From Bacillota bacterium (GTDB lineage Bacteria > Bacillota_I > Bacilli_A > RF39 > UBA660): a stretch of DNA of 64,000 nucleotides. The translations under genes were made by a program, and so were the position numbers. Below the pieces are notes generated by a model, which saw only the letters and a list, made by a program, of their open reading frames with translations, made no database searches and had not been told where the DNA came from. Of the stretch, positions 8,516-16,326 are shown in pieces; position 1 is the stretch's first letter, and each line of letters begins with the position of its first letter. The stretch spans positions 79,205 through 143,204 of the forward strand of contig SVAU01000004.1 in the NCBI GenBank assembly GCA_015059245.1. Reading direction: 5' to 3'.

Positions 8516-9306
8516 TATCTCAACCCTTCCATAACAGAATTATTAATAATACAATCAATACCATCCATAAAAAATCTTTCATTACTAATACCTAATAAAA
8601 ACTTGTCATAACACTTACCATCTATCTCTAAATACTTGCATTTATAACACTCAAGTAATCCACTATTATTAAGAGAATTATATGGTACATATATTGGTTT
8701 ATTTAAACTAATATCTCCAATTACATTCTTATCTATCAATACTATAACTTTACCTAAATAAGGTATATAAAGTTTATTACCTGTATCCAAAAAAGCACTT
8801 ACTTCTACAGTATTCATATCATCAATACAAATCTTACATTTATAATAATAACTATAATTATTACTAAAATCTTTAAAACTCTTAATATATTTAAAATATA
8901 AGAATAAACCTATCAATAAAATAGATACATAACTTATACCTAAACCATTATTAGTAAAAACAAGACCATTATTACTATATGAAAACTGATTATTTAAGAA
9001 TTCTAATGCTCCTCCCAATAACATACTAACTAAATAAAAATATAAAATATTCTTAAAAAAATACTTTATATCTCTAAAATTAAAACAAATAATATTCATT
9101 ATTATAGATATCAAAATCTTCACAACTAAAAACGTTACATTACTCATTTTAATAAATAACAACAACAAACTTATTTCACCAAATAAACTACTAAATATAA
9201 GCCGCCATGTCTTAGTATTTCTTTTCAAAATATAATTAACGCTGACAAGTAAAATAAAATCAAATAAAAAATTAAGTAATAATACAATATCTAAGTATAT
9301 CTTCAT
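8515..9306 (-). CDS. spoIIGA: Sigma-E processing aspartic peptidase SpoIIGA
   Basis: Membrane-embedded aspartic protease that removes the pro-sequence of SigE in the mother cell. In 263 residues there are about five N-terminal membrane helices (1-150) followed by a cytoplasmic protease domain with the catalytic motif AFLDTGNKL (near 178-186), typical of SpoIIGA. The N-terminal YLDIVLLLNFLFDF also fits the family. The gene is directly upstream of, and overlaps, sigE. Its presence shows that the organism, or a recent ancestor, sporulates. Confidence 0.93.
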   Translation of the reverse strand: MKIYLDIVLLLNFLFDFILLVSVNYILKRNTKTWRLIFSSLFGEISLLLLFIKMSNVTFLVVKILISIIMNIICFNFRDIKYFFKNILYFYLVSMLLGGALEFLNNQFSYSNNGLVFTNNGLGISYVSILLIGLFLYFKYIKSFKDFSNNYSYYYKCKICIDDMNTVEVSAFLDTGNKLYIPYLGKVIVLIDKNVIGDISLNKPIYVPYNSLNNSGLLECYKCKYLEIDGKCYDKFLLGISNERFFMDGIDCIINNSVMEGLR

Positions 9307-9351
9307 CGCATCACCACTTAATATTTATCAATTAAATAAGTTGAAAAAAAT

Positions 9352-9382
9352 CAAAAAAAGACGATTAATCTAATTAATCGTC
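9352..9382 (-). terminator. Intrinsic terminator after the zinc-ribbon protein gene
   Basis: Ten-base-pair hairpin (9360-9369 and 9373-9382, three-base loop) with seven T on the minus strand. Confidence 0.85.
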
Positions 9383-10399
9383 ATAAGTATCATATTGTGC
9401 ATAAGCATGAAGTTCATATCTATCGTATGTGATATCACTAACTCCATAAAAATCAATTTCTAAATTAGCATTATTTCCAGCTTCTACTGTAGAAGAAAGA
9501 TCATTAGTAGCATATACTACTTCATTATTTAAGTAGAATAAACATACTACTTCCATATTCATCGGATATTCTGTATCATTCTTATATTGAACAAGAATTT
9601 CATCTTCAGTTTGATTTTTAGTAAGTTCGCTTTCTTTTACGTTCTTTAAATTCATAATAGCAGTATAATCATAATAAGAAAGATTCATTTCAAATGTATC
9701 ATATCCCTCTTTTACAGAATACTTACTAACTGCCGCATATCTTTCACTATTAGGAGCAACAGTAACATATTCAGTATCAGTTCCTAATATATTTCCTTCT
9801 GCATCATAAAATTCAATCTCAATATCAACACTTGCAATTCTAGAAGATTTGTTTTCTACTAACAATAATAAAGAACCATCTGATAATTTTTTTGTATCTT
9901 TAACTTTTACATTCTTTTTAATTTCGTCAGTATAATCTTTATAATCATATTCTTCTTCTTTATCTTTTTCTTCTTTTTTCTCTTCTTCTTTTTTCTTTTC
10001 TTCTGCTTTGTTTTCTTGAATACTATCATAAATAAAGTATCCACCAACACCAATAGCTAAAGCTAATACTATAAGAATAATAGCTATTATTCCTTTCTTT
10101 GATCCACTATTACTAGTATGTTGCCCAGGAACAATACCTCCCACAGACGGTTGTGGTGCAGGTTGTTGTTGTACTGGAATTGGAGATGGTTGTGGCATTC
10201 CAGCAGTCATCATTGGTTGTTGAATTGGTTGACTTGGTGCCATAACGTTTTGATCTACAACAGGTTCTACAGGTGTAGATACTGGTTGTTGAACAGGTTG
10301 CTCAGTCATAACTGGTTGTTGAACTCCTAATGCAGTACCACAATTTGGACAAGTAGTAGTCCCTGGAGCTAAAACTGCTCCGCAATTTGTACAATTCAT
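9374..10399 (-). CDS. Zinc-ribbon membrane protein with extracellular FxLYD-like domain
   Basis: 341 residues. An N-terminal zinc ribbon (Cys3, Cys6, Cys17, Cys20) is followed by a Gln/Pro/Val-rich linker (about 25-90), one membrane helix (about 104-125), a highly charged Lys/Glu helix (about 130-155) and an extracellular beta-rich domain (about 165-340) whose first half resembles FxLYD-type domains (IEFYDAEGNILG). This ribbon-linker-helix-beta layout is common in low-GC Gram-positives, but no defined role is known to me. It is monocistronic with its own terminator, between ftsZ and spoIIGA. The charged segment could act as a rigid spacer. Confidence 0.75.
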   Translation of the reverse strand: MNCTNCGAVLAPGTTTCPNCGTALGVQQPVMTEQPVQQPVSTPVEPVVDQNVMAPSQPIQQPMMTAGMPQPSPIPVQQQPAPQPSVGGIVPGQHTSNSGSKKGIIAIILIVLALAIGVGGYFIYDSIQENKAEEKKKEEEKKEEKDKEEEYDYKDYTDEIKKNVKVKDTKKLSDGSLLLLVENKSSRIASVDIEIEFYDAEGNILGTDTEYVTVAPNSERYAAVSKYSVKEGYDTFEMNLSYYDYTAIMNLKNVKESELTKNQTEDEILVQYKNDTEYPMNMEVVCLFYLNNEVVYATNDLSSTVEAGNNANLEIDFYGVSDITYDRYELHAYAQYDTYDD

Positions 10400-10451
10400 A
10401 TATTTCCCTCTATTCTATTATTATTAAATATATTATAACATTTCTAAACCA

Positions 10452-10480
10452 ATAAAAAAAGACGATAACTAAAAATCGTC
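10452..10480 (-). terminator. Intrinsic terminator of ftsA-ftsZ
   Basis: GACGAT/ATCGTC hairpin (10461-10466 and 10475-10480) with seven T following on the minus strand. Confidence 0.8.
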
Positions 10481-11530
10481 TCTATTTCTTAAAAATGGTG
10501 GAATATCATCAAAGTCATCTTCACGACCCATATAAGATGTATTCTTTGGTAAATCATTATCTAAACCACCGATTTGTTCTCTTGCATCATCAAATCCAGT
10601 AGCAATAACAGTAACAATTACTTCATCATTTAAGTTTTCATTAATAACTGCACCAAATATAGTATTAATATCAGTATTAGCAGCATTTCTAACTACTTCA
10701 GCAGCATCTTCAGCTTCAAATAATGTAAGTGAATTACCACCAGTAATATTAATAATAGCATCAGTAGCACCATCGATAGTAGTTTCTAGTAAAGGAGATG
10801 AAACAGCTTGTTTAGCAGCTTCAATAGCTCTATCTTCACCAACACCAATACCTATACCAATAATTGCATTACCTCTATTTTGCATAACTGCTTTAACATC
10901 GGCAAAGTCTAAGTTAACTAAACCAGATACTGCAATTAAATCAGATATTGATTGAACACCTCTTCTTAATACGTTATCTACTTCTTTGAACGCATCAACA
11001 ATAGGAGTAGTTCTATCTATCATATCTCTTAATCTATCATTAGGAATAATGATAATTGTATCAACATGTTTCTTTAATTCTTCAAGACCAACTTCAGCTT
11101 GTTCCATTCTTTTACGACCTTCAAATTTGAAAGGCTTAGTAACTATAGCAACAGTTAAAGCACCTTGTTCTTGAGCAATTTGTGCAACAACTGGAGCAGC
11201 ACCTGTACCAGTACCACCACCAAGTCCACAAGTAACGAATACCATGTCAGCACCCATTAATGCTTCTTCAATTTCTTTTTTACTTTCTAATGCAGCTTCT
11301 CTACCTACTTCAGGATTTCCTCCTGCTCCTAAACCTTCAGAAATTGTTTTACCAATTTGAAGTTTAGTTTCAGCTTTACTTACATTTAATACTTGTAAAT
11401 CTGTATTAGCAACTATAAAATCTACACCACCAACACCAGACTCTATCATTCTATTAACAGCGTTGCAGCCACCGCCACCAACACCAATAACTTTTATCTT
11501 AGCTATTTGATCTCTTTCTAAATCATGCAT
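10469..11530 (-). CDS. ftsZ: Cell division protein FtsZ
   Basis: Tubulin-like GTPase that forms the division ring. 353 residues: the GTP-binding domain has [13 protein letters not shown] (about 16-28) and the tubulin signature [10 protein letters not shown] (near 104-113), the C-terminal domain is complete, and after a short linker the conserved tail IPPFLRNR binds FtsA and other partners. The linker is short compared with Bacillus FtsZ. GGAGG lies eight bases before ATG. It is 15 bases after ftsA in the classical order. Confidence 0.98.
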   Translation of the reverse strand: MHDLERDQIAKIKVIGVGGGGCNAVNRMIESGVGGVDFIVANTDLQVLNVSKAETKLQIGKTISEGLGAGGNPEVGREAALESKKEIEEALMGADMVFVTCGLGGGTGTGAAPVVAQIAQEQGALTVAIVTKPFKFEGRKRMEQAEVGLEELKKHVDTIIIIPNDRLRDMIDRTTPIVDAFKEVDNVLRRGVQSISDLIAVSGLVNLDFADVKAVMQNRGNAIIGIGIGVGEDRAIEAAKQAVSSPLLETTIDGATDAIINITGGNSLTLFEAEDAAEVVRNAANTDINTIFGAVINENLNDEVIVTVIATGFDDAREQIGGLDNDLPKNTSYMGREDDFDDIPPFLRNRDDF

Positions 11531-11545
11531 CTCAAAATCCTCCTA

Positions 11546-12784
11546 TCAACCATTAAAAATGTACCCGAACAACTTACCCAGAACACTATCATTTTGGTTT
11601 GCTAAATTAACTCCACTTAACTCTTGTTGCTCATCTATTGTAAATATCGAATAATCTTTATCTTTTAACTTAGCATTATAAGCATAATACTTTAACAGTC
11701 CTAAACAAGCACTATACTTGTTATTACGAACACCTATCTCCATGATATTACCCAAAGTAACATCATTTCCAAATGTTTCTTGTAAAACAAGGTTAAAGTC
11801 TTTAGATTCGGTTAACCCTCCTGTAAATATTATATAACTTATTTCTTTTTTTGTTAAGTGATTTATACTTTTCTTGCATAAATTAAGTATTTCACTCACT
11901 CTACTCATAACTATTTCACTAACTTCATACTTATTTATTCTAACCATTTCTGACAAAGTATTAGTAACATCTATATGATCACTAGATTGTGCCATACTAT
12001 TATGTGCTAATGCAAATGTTTCTTTAATATACTTAGAATCTTTAAGTGGTAACTTATAAACAAATGAAATGTCATTATCTACATTTTGACCACCATATAA
12101 GTTAACAGTAGTATTAGTTAATACCCCTTTATTAAATACAGACATTGTAGTAGTTTCATCACCTATATTAACAACTACTCCAACCTTCTTATCTAAATCT
12201 TTATTCTTAAATTCAAAATAATCACCAATAGCAGATAAAGTTATATCTAAAACATCAACACCTAATCTTTCTAAACAAGCAAGTATTGGATAAATATTTC
12301 TTTTAGGTGTAGAAACCATTACTCCTCTAACTGCTAAAGTTTTAGATGTTAATCCTTTAGGATCTTTAACTATTCTATTATCTTCTAAAGAAAAACTCGT
12401 TGGCATTATAGATATATATTCTAAGTCATTACTCTTTTTACTTTTTACAGCTTTTTGTAATACTCTAATAACATCTTTACCATCAATCATATTACCTTCG
12501 TTAGTAATTGCTACACTACCAGTTACGACTGTAAAACTAGCATCTTTTGCAGGTACTGAAACGATTACTTGACGAATCTTTAAACCGATTATTTCTTCAC
12601 ACTTTTGTATAACATTTTTCAAAGAATCTAATACAGAATTTGGATCTTCAACTATTCCATACTTAACTCCTTTAGAAGGCGTTTCGGCAACTGCTAAGAT
12701 ATTCAATTTTCTTTTAACCATTTCTCCTACTACACATTTTACTGTATCAGAGCCAACATCTAAACAAGCCATTATCTTACGCAT
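11546..12784 (-). CDS. ftsA: Cell division protein FtsA
   Basis: Actin-like ATPase that tethers FtsZ to the membrane. With the start at ATG 12784 the protein has 412 residues. It shows phosphate-1 MACLDVGSDTVKCVVGE, the IIFTGG phosphate-2-like segment near 320, and a C-terminal amphipathic helix (LGKLFGYIFNG) that should bind the membrane. The earlier in-frame starts at 12790 and 12793 are less well spaced from GGAG; with GGAG the 12784 start has eight bases of spacing. A good promoter lies at 12814-12842. Confidence 0.93.
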   Translation of the reverse strand: MRKIMACLDVGSDTVKCVVGEMVKRKLNILAVAETPSKGVKYGIVEDPNSVLDSLKNVIQKCEEIIGLKIRQVIVSVPAKDASFTVVTGSVAITNEGNMIDGKDVIRVLQKAVKSKKSNDLEYISIMPTSFSLEDNRIVKDPKGLTSKTLAVRGVMVSTPKRNIYPILACLERLGVDVLDITLSAIGDYFEFKNKDLDKKVGVVVNIGDETTTMSVFNKGVLTNTTVNLYGGQNVDNDISFVYKLPLKDSKYIKETFALAHNSMAQSSDHIDVTNTLSEMVRINKYEVSEIVMSRVSEILNLCKKSINHLTKKEISYIIFTGGLTESKDFNLVLQETFGNDVTLGNIMEIGVRNNKYSACLGLLKYYAYNAKLKDKDYSIFTIDEQQELSGVNLANQNDSVLGKLFGYIFNG

Positions 12785-12813
12785 CTTCATCACTCCATAT
12801 TATACTACCCTTA

Positions 12814-12842
12814 ATTATACAAGAATATTGTGAATAAATCAA
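12814..12842 (-). promoter_or_regulatory. Sigma-A promoter of ftsA-ftsZ
   Basis: TTGATT (12837-12842), 17 bases, TATAAT (12814-12819) on the minus strand, about 30 bases upstream of the ftsA start. Confidence 0.7.
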
Positions 12843-12884
12843 CATAGGTACAACAAAAAATCCCCATAATTATAGAAATAAAAC

Positions 12885-12915
12885 ATAAAAAAAGTAATCA
12901 ATTACTTGATTACTT
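12885..12915 (-). terminator. Intrinsic terminator of infC-rpmI-rplT
   Basis: Ten-base-pair hairpin (12892-12901 and 12906-12915) followed by a T run on the minus strand, overlapping the end of rplT. Confidence 0.85.
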
Positions 12916-13422
12916 AATTGCTTCTAATAATTCAGCTTTTTTCATTGAAGCAGCACCTTCAACACCTTGTGCTTTAGCTACTTCTCTTAATTCAGCAACT
13001 GTCATTTTAGAATAGTCTTTAGTTTCAGCTTTTACTTCCTTTTTAGCAGCTTTAGGAGCAGTTTTTCCTTCTAAAGCAGCTTTAGCTACGTTTACTAATT
13101 GAGTGAATGCAGCTGCATCATCAATAGCAATTGTAGATAACATTTTTCTATTAACTTCAATACCAGCTTTTGTTAATCCGTTAATGAATTTAGAATAACT
13201 AATTTCATTTTCTCTACAAGCTGCATTGATTCTTTGAATCCATAATTTTCTGAAGTTTCTTTTATTTTGTCTTCTATCTCTAAATGCATAAACTCCACTA
13301 TGGAAAGTTTGTTCTTGAGCAGTTTTGAATAATCTATGTTTAGAACCAAAATATCCTTTAGCTGCTTTTAAAACTTTTCTTCTTCTATTTTTTGCAACGT
13401 TTCCGCCTTTAACTCTTGTCAT
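12910..13422 (-). CDS. rplT: Ribosomal protein bL20 with C-terminal Rho_N/SAP-like extension
   Basis: Large-subunit protein L20, an early assembly protein and autogenous regulator of its operon. Residues 1-118 are an ordinary L20 ([40 protein letters not shown]). The family usually stops there at about 118 residues, but this protein has 170. Residues about 119-136 are a Lys/Ala linker, and residues about 138-170 ([14 protein letters not shown], then KKAELLEAI) look like a Rho N-terminal or SAP-type helical nucleic-acid-binding domain. GGGGAG precedes the ATG by six bases. Third gene after infC and rpmI. Confidence 0.93.
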   Translation of the reverse strand: MTRVKGGNVAKNRRRKVLKAAKGYFGSKHRLFKTAQEQTFHSGVYAFRDRRQNKRNFRKLWIQRINAACRENEISYSKFINGLTKAGIEVNRKMLSTIAIDDAAAFTQLVNVAKAALEGKTAPKAAKKEVKAETKDYSKMTVAELREVAKAQGVEGAASMKKAELLEAIK

Positions 13423-13441
13423 GTCTTACTCCCCTTTCCTA

Positions 13442-13636
13442 TTAGATGAAATCCTTTAGACGTTTTGTATCGCCTTTAGCTAATACGCCTTTATTTCTTC
13501 TTTGTCTAACTGCTTTAGCTGAATCTTTACCAGTTATATGATTTCCGTTTGATTTTTTATAAACTAATTGACCATTTTTCTTAGCTTTTAGAACTTTACT
13601 AGATGCTTTATGTGTTTTTTGTTTACATTTTCCCAT
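13442..13636 (-). CDS. rpmI: Ribosomal protein bL35
   Basis: Small basic large-subunit protein of 64 residues, the usual length. MGKCKQKTHKASSKVLK at the start and RRRNKGVLAKGD-like residues near the end (RQRRNKGVLAKGDTKRLK) are family signatures. It lies between infC and rplT with short gaps. Confidence 0.96.
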   Translation of the reverse strand: MGKCKQKTHKASSKVLKAKKNGQLVYKKSNGNHITGKDSAKAVRQRRNKGVLAKGDTKRLKDFI

Positions 13637-13658
13637 AATTACTTCCTCTTTCTTAGTA

Positions 13659-14183
13659 TTATTTTTTTGGTGCTAATAGCATTATCATAGTACGACCTTC
13701 TAATTTAGGTTGTGACTCGATAATAGATATTTCACTTAATTCTTCTGCAAAACGAAGCATAACTTCTTTACCTAATTCAGGACGATCTATTCTTCTACCT
13801 TTAAATCTAATAGAAACTTTAATCTTATGTCCTTTAACTAAATATTCAGAAGCATTCTTCTTACGAGTATTAAAGTCATGAATATCAATATTAGGACTTA
13901 ATTGATATTCTTTTAAATCTTTATTACTTTCTCTTTGTTTCTTTTGTGATTCCTTAAGTCTTTTTTGTTTTTCATAACGGTATTTATTATAATCCATAAT
14001 TTTACCAACAGCTGGAACTGAATCTCCACTCATTAGAACTAAGTCTAATCCAGCATAGTTTGCTAATGTTAACGCATCAGCTAACTTTTTCACTCCCATT
14101 TGTTCCCCATTAGGACCAATTACCATTAATTCTGCCACTCTTATTTGTTCATTGATTGGCATTTCATTCTTATCCTTTGCTAT
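13659..14183 (-). CDS. infC: Translation initiation factor IF-3, probable AUA start
   Basis: IF-3 binds the 30S subunit, prevents premature joining and checks the start codon. With a start at AUA (14181-14183) it has 174 residues, the normal length. It then begins at AKDKNEMPINEQIRV, aligned with the usual N-terminus. GGAGGTG (14190-14196) lies six bases upstream of this AUA, which is ideal. An upstream in-frame ATG (14219) would add 12 residues encoded by the attenuator terminator and the Shine-Dalgarno itself, so I reject it. Rare starts (AUU, AUC, AUA) are typical of infC and allow IF-3 to limit its own synthesis. The C-terminal domain has the RFKGR and QPKLEGR motifs. Confidence 0.93.
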   Translation of the reverse strand: MAKDKNEMPINEQIRVAELMVIGPNGEQMGVKKLADALTLANYAGLDLVLMSGDSVPAVGKIMDYNKYRYEKQKRLKESQKKQRESNKDLKEYQLSPNIDIHDFNTRKKNASEYLVKGHKIKVSIRFKGRRIDRPELGKEVMLRFAEELSEISIIESQPKLEGRTMIMLLAPKK

Positions 14184-14204
14184 AGTAAGCACCTCCACAC
14201 AATT

Positions 14205-14335
14205 AAAAAGGGCGAACATCTAGTATCCACCCATAAAAACAAAATAAAACAATATTAAATATTCTTTATTTAGCCTTAAACCTATCGAAACTCACTTCAA
14301 TCAGGTGGATGTGGATACATCGCTTTCTTTTCAAT
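14205..14335 (-). promoter_or_regulatory. L20-type leader with attenuator (infC-rpmI-rplT)
   Basis: The transcript leader contains an intrinsic terminator: GGGTG (14228-14232) pairs with CGCCC (14210-14214) and is followed by TTTTT (14205-14209). The 5' arm also belongs to an eight-base segment (14223-14230) that is exactly complementary to an upstream segment (14311-14318). The long-range helix and the terminator therefore compete. This matches the known logic of Bacillus L20 leaders, in which L20 binding to the folded leader controls read-through. Seen: the pairings and the T run. Inferred: L20 as ligand. Confidence 0.75.
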
Positions 14336-14345
14336 AACAACATAG

Positions 14346-14374
14346 ATTATAAAGTAATAAATCTATTTTGTCAA
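14346..14374 (-). promoter_or_regulatory. Strong sigma-A promoter of infC-rpmI-rplT
   Basis: Consensus TTGACA (14369-14374), 17 bases, consensus TATAAT (14346-14351) on the minus strand, upstream of the L20 leader. Confidence 0.9.
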
Positions 14375-14411
14375 CTTATTTTTTTATTATATGCTAATAA
14401 TTAAGTATTAA

Positions 14412-16232
14412 TTACTTCTTTAATAGCTTTTGATATATAATTTCAGTGTTTTTAACTAATCTATCACTAATAGTAAGTGGCATAAACACCATGTACTTAA
14501 TATCACTTTCTTCATCGAAGTATATTCTTAAATGACAAGCCCCTCTTCTTGATTTACCCTCAAAGAAAGAAGGAACAAAACAATAACTACCTGGATAATT
14601 AACTTGACTTCTATGAGTATGACCAAATATATCAACATAAGAGTCATCTCTGCTTCTGCCTTGTTTTTGATATATATCATCTAAATAACCATTAATATCT
14701 ACTAAATCTATTCCATCATCATCTAACTCTATTGGAAAATCAAAAGTATAAGGATGATGTATATCGAATTTACCCAAAGGATTATAAAAACCATTTAATG
14801 CTATAGTAGAATGAGTATATCCTAAATCAATAAAGTCTTCTCTTTCATCACATAACATCTTAATAGGATCAAATCCATATTTAACAATATTTCTATCATG
14901 ATTACCACCTAATACTGCATGATAAATACCTTCAGCTCTAGGTATCATAGAAATACTTTTCTCAACTACTTGATAATTACTTATAGCACTATCATATTCA
15001 AATGTATGCCCAGGAGTACCATTAAAGAAATCACCTATATTTAAAATCAAATTAATTCCATTGCTTGCACAATAATTATTTAATAAGTCAAAGCCTGTTA
15101 ATACTTTATGATCTATATCTTTAATATGGAAATCTCCAACTAACATTACATCATAATGCTTACAACCAGCTGGTATATCAATTTTAAATTCTCCATCTTC
15201 ACTAATTTGTGGAGATAATATCTTGTAACTAGGTGTTAATGAAAAAGTATTACTTTCTATATTGATTCTACTCTTCATTCTTTTTAATAAACCATATACT
15301 TCATCACGTTCAGGAATAAAACCATTCTTCTTTAAATCTCGTAAAATACCATCTATATTAGCTCCATCAAAAAGTAGTTGTTGATAAATGATTGCTTCCA
15401 TTTGAGACTCCATAGCTCTTTTTGCAACTAATGCAGTTTGTTCTCTAATATCTTCTTCAATAACACTTTTTAATTGAGCAACTTCATCAGTTAAAGATTC
15501 GCATTGTTCTTTAAAAGGTTCATAATAAGCAACTTCTTCTCTAACACTAGCAAGTAACCCCTCTAACTCACCAATTCTTTCATTTAAAGAACTAATAGTA
15601 GCATTTAAACTCTCTATTTCTTTACTCTTCGCTCTATTATCTCTACCTAAATCAATAACAGATTGAGATGCAGTCTCTAACTTTTCACTATCTTTTTTAT
15701 GACTTTCTTCTAATAATCCATATAATCTATTAGCTTCATCTAATTCTCTTCTTAATTTTTTAACTGTTTCTTCAAGATCAGCAATTTGATTAATATATTT
15801 ACCTAAAGATTCACTACTCTCACCAACAGTAGGATATAACTCATTAACAGTACTAAGAACTTGACCAATAACATCATCAGTAAATTCTAAATCAATGTCA
15901 AAATCATTTCTATTTAAATAATCATCATATAAATCTTCAAAACTTCTAATAATATCTAATATCCTATCATCAATTTCTTTTCCTTCATCTTTCATCCAAT
16001 GTAAAAAATTATCAATAATAAAAATTAATTTAGTAAGTTGCTTAATAGATATCTTTTCATTCTTTCTAAATTCTTTAGCAACGCTATCAGTAAAGTATTC
16101 TAAAAATTCTATATCTTCAATTTTTCCTCTTTTACCAATAGCATCACATAAATCTAAATAATATATATCCGTAACAGCATGTTCTTTTAGATATTTAGAT
16201 AATTTCATCTTATCAACCATAGTAAGTGTCAT
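14412..16232 (-). CDS. Calcineurin-like metallophosphoesterase with N-terminal coiled coil
   Basis: 606 residues from the ATG at 16232, which has GGGGAG seven bases upstream; a longer frame exists but lacks such a site. The first 110 residues or so are helical, a coiled coil spans about 145-290, and the C-terminal 240 residues are a dinuclear-metal phosphoesterase with GDFHIKD, NIGDFF, GGNHDRN and FGHTHRS motifs. It is cytoplasmic, with no membrane helix. The domain resembles DNA repair or phage-type phosphoesterases (SbcD/Mre11 or cyclic nucleotide types), but the substrate cannot be read from the sequence. It follows the helD terminator and probably has its own promoter. Confidence 0.75.
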   Translation of the reverse strand: MTLTMVDKMKLSKYLKEHAVTDIYYLDLCDAIGKRGKIEDIEFLEYFTDSVAKEFRKNEKISIKQLTKLIFIIDNFLHWMKDEGKEIDDRILDIIRSFEDLYDDYLNRNDFDIDLEFTDDVIGQVLSTVNELYPTVGESSESLGKYINQIADLEETVKKLRRELDEANRLYGLLEESHKKDSEKLETASQSVIDLGRDNRAKSKEIESLNATISSLNERIGELEGLLASVREEVAYYEPFKEQCESLTDEVAQLKSVIEEDIREQTALVAKRAMESQMEAIIYQQLLFDGANIDGILRDLKKNGFIPERDEVYGLLKRMKSRINIESNTFSLTPSYKILSPQISEDGEFKIDIPAGCKHYDVMLVGDFHIKDIDHKVLTGFDLLNNYCASNGINLILNIGDFFNGTPGHTFEYDSAISNYQVVEKSISMIPRAEGIYHAVLGGNHDRNIVKYGFDPIKMLCDEREDFIDLGYTHSTIALNGFYNPLGKFDIHHPYTFDFPIELDDDGIDLVDINGYLDDIYQKQGRSRDDSYVDIFGHTHRSQVNYPGSYCFVPSFFEGKSRRGACHLRIYFDEESDIKYMVFMPLTISDRLVKNTEIIYQKLLKK

Positions 16233-16286
16233 AAAAAGTCTCCCCTTAACTAATAATAGTCTATCAATATTATCATATATTTTCAA

Positions 16287-16315
16287 ATAAAAAAAGACTA
16301 TATAATATAATCTTT
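16287..16315 (-). terminator. Intrinsic terminator after the HelD-type gene
   Basis: Eight-base-pair hairpin including one G-T pair (16295-16302 and 16306-16313, three-base loop) followed by seven T on the minus strand. Confidence 0.75.
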
Positions 16316-16326
16316 CTTTATATCTA

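Noticed and set aside
10118..10330. Trp/Leu-rich plus-strand open frame
   Set aside because: Antisense to the Gln/Pro-rich linker of the zinc-ribbon protein, without a ribosome-binding site.
14184..14219. Upstream ATG extending IF-3 by 12 residues
   Set aside because: The added codons are the attenuator terminator arm, its T run and the Shine-Dalgarno itself; the AUA start has the better context.
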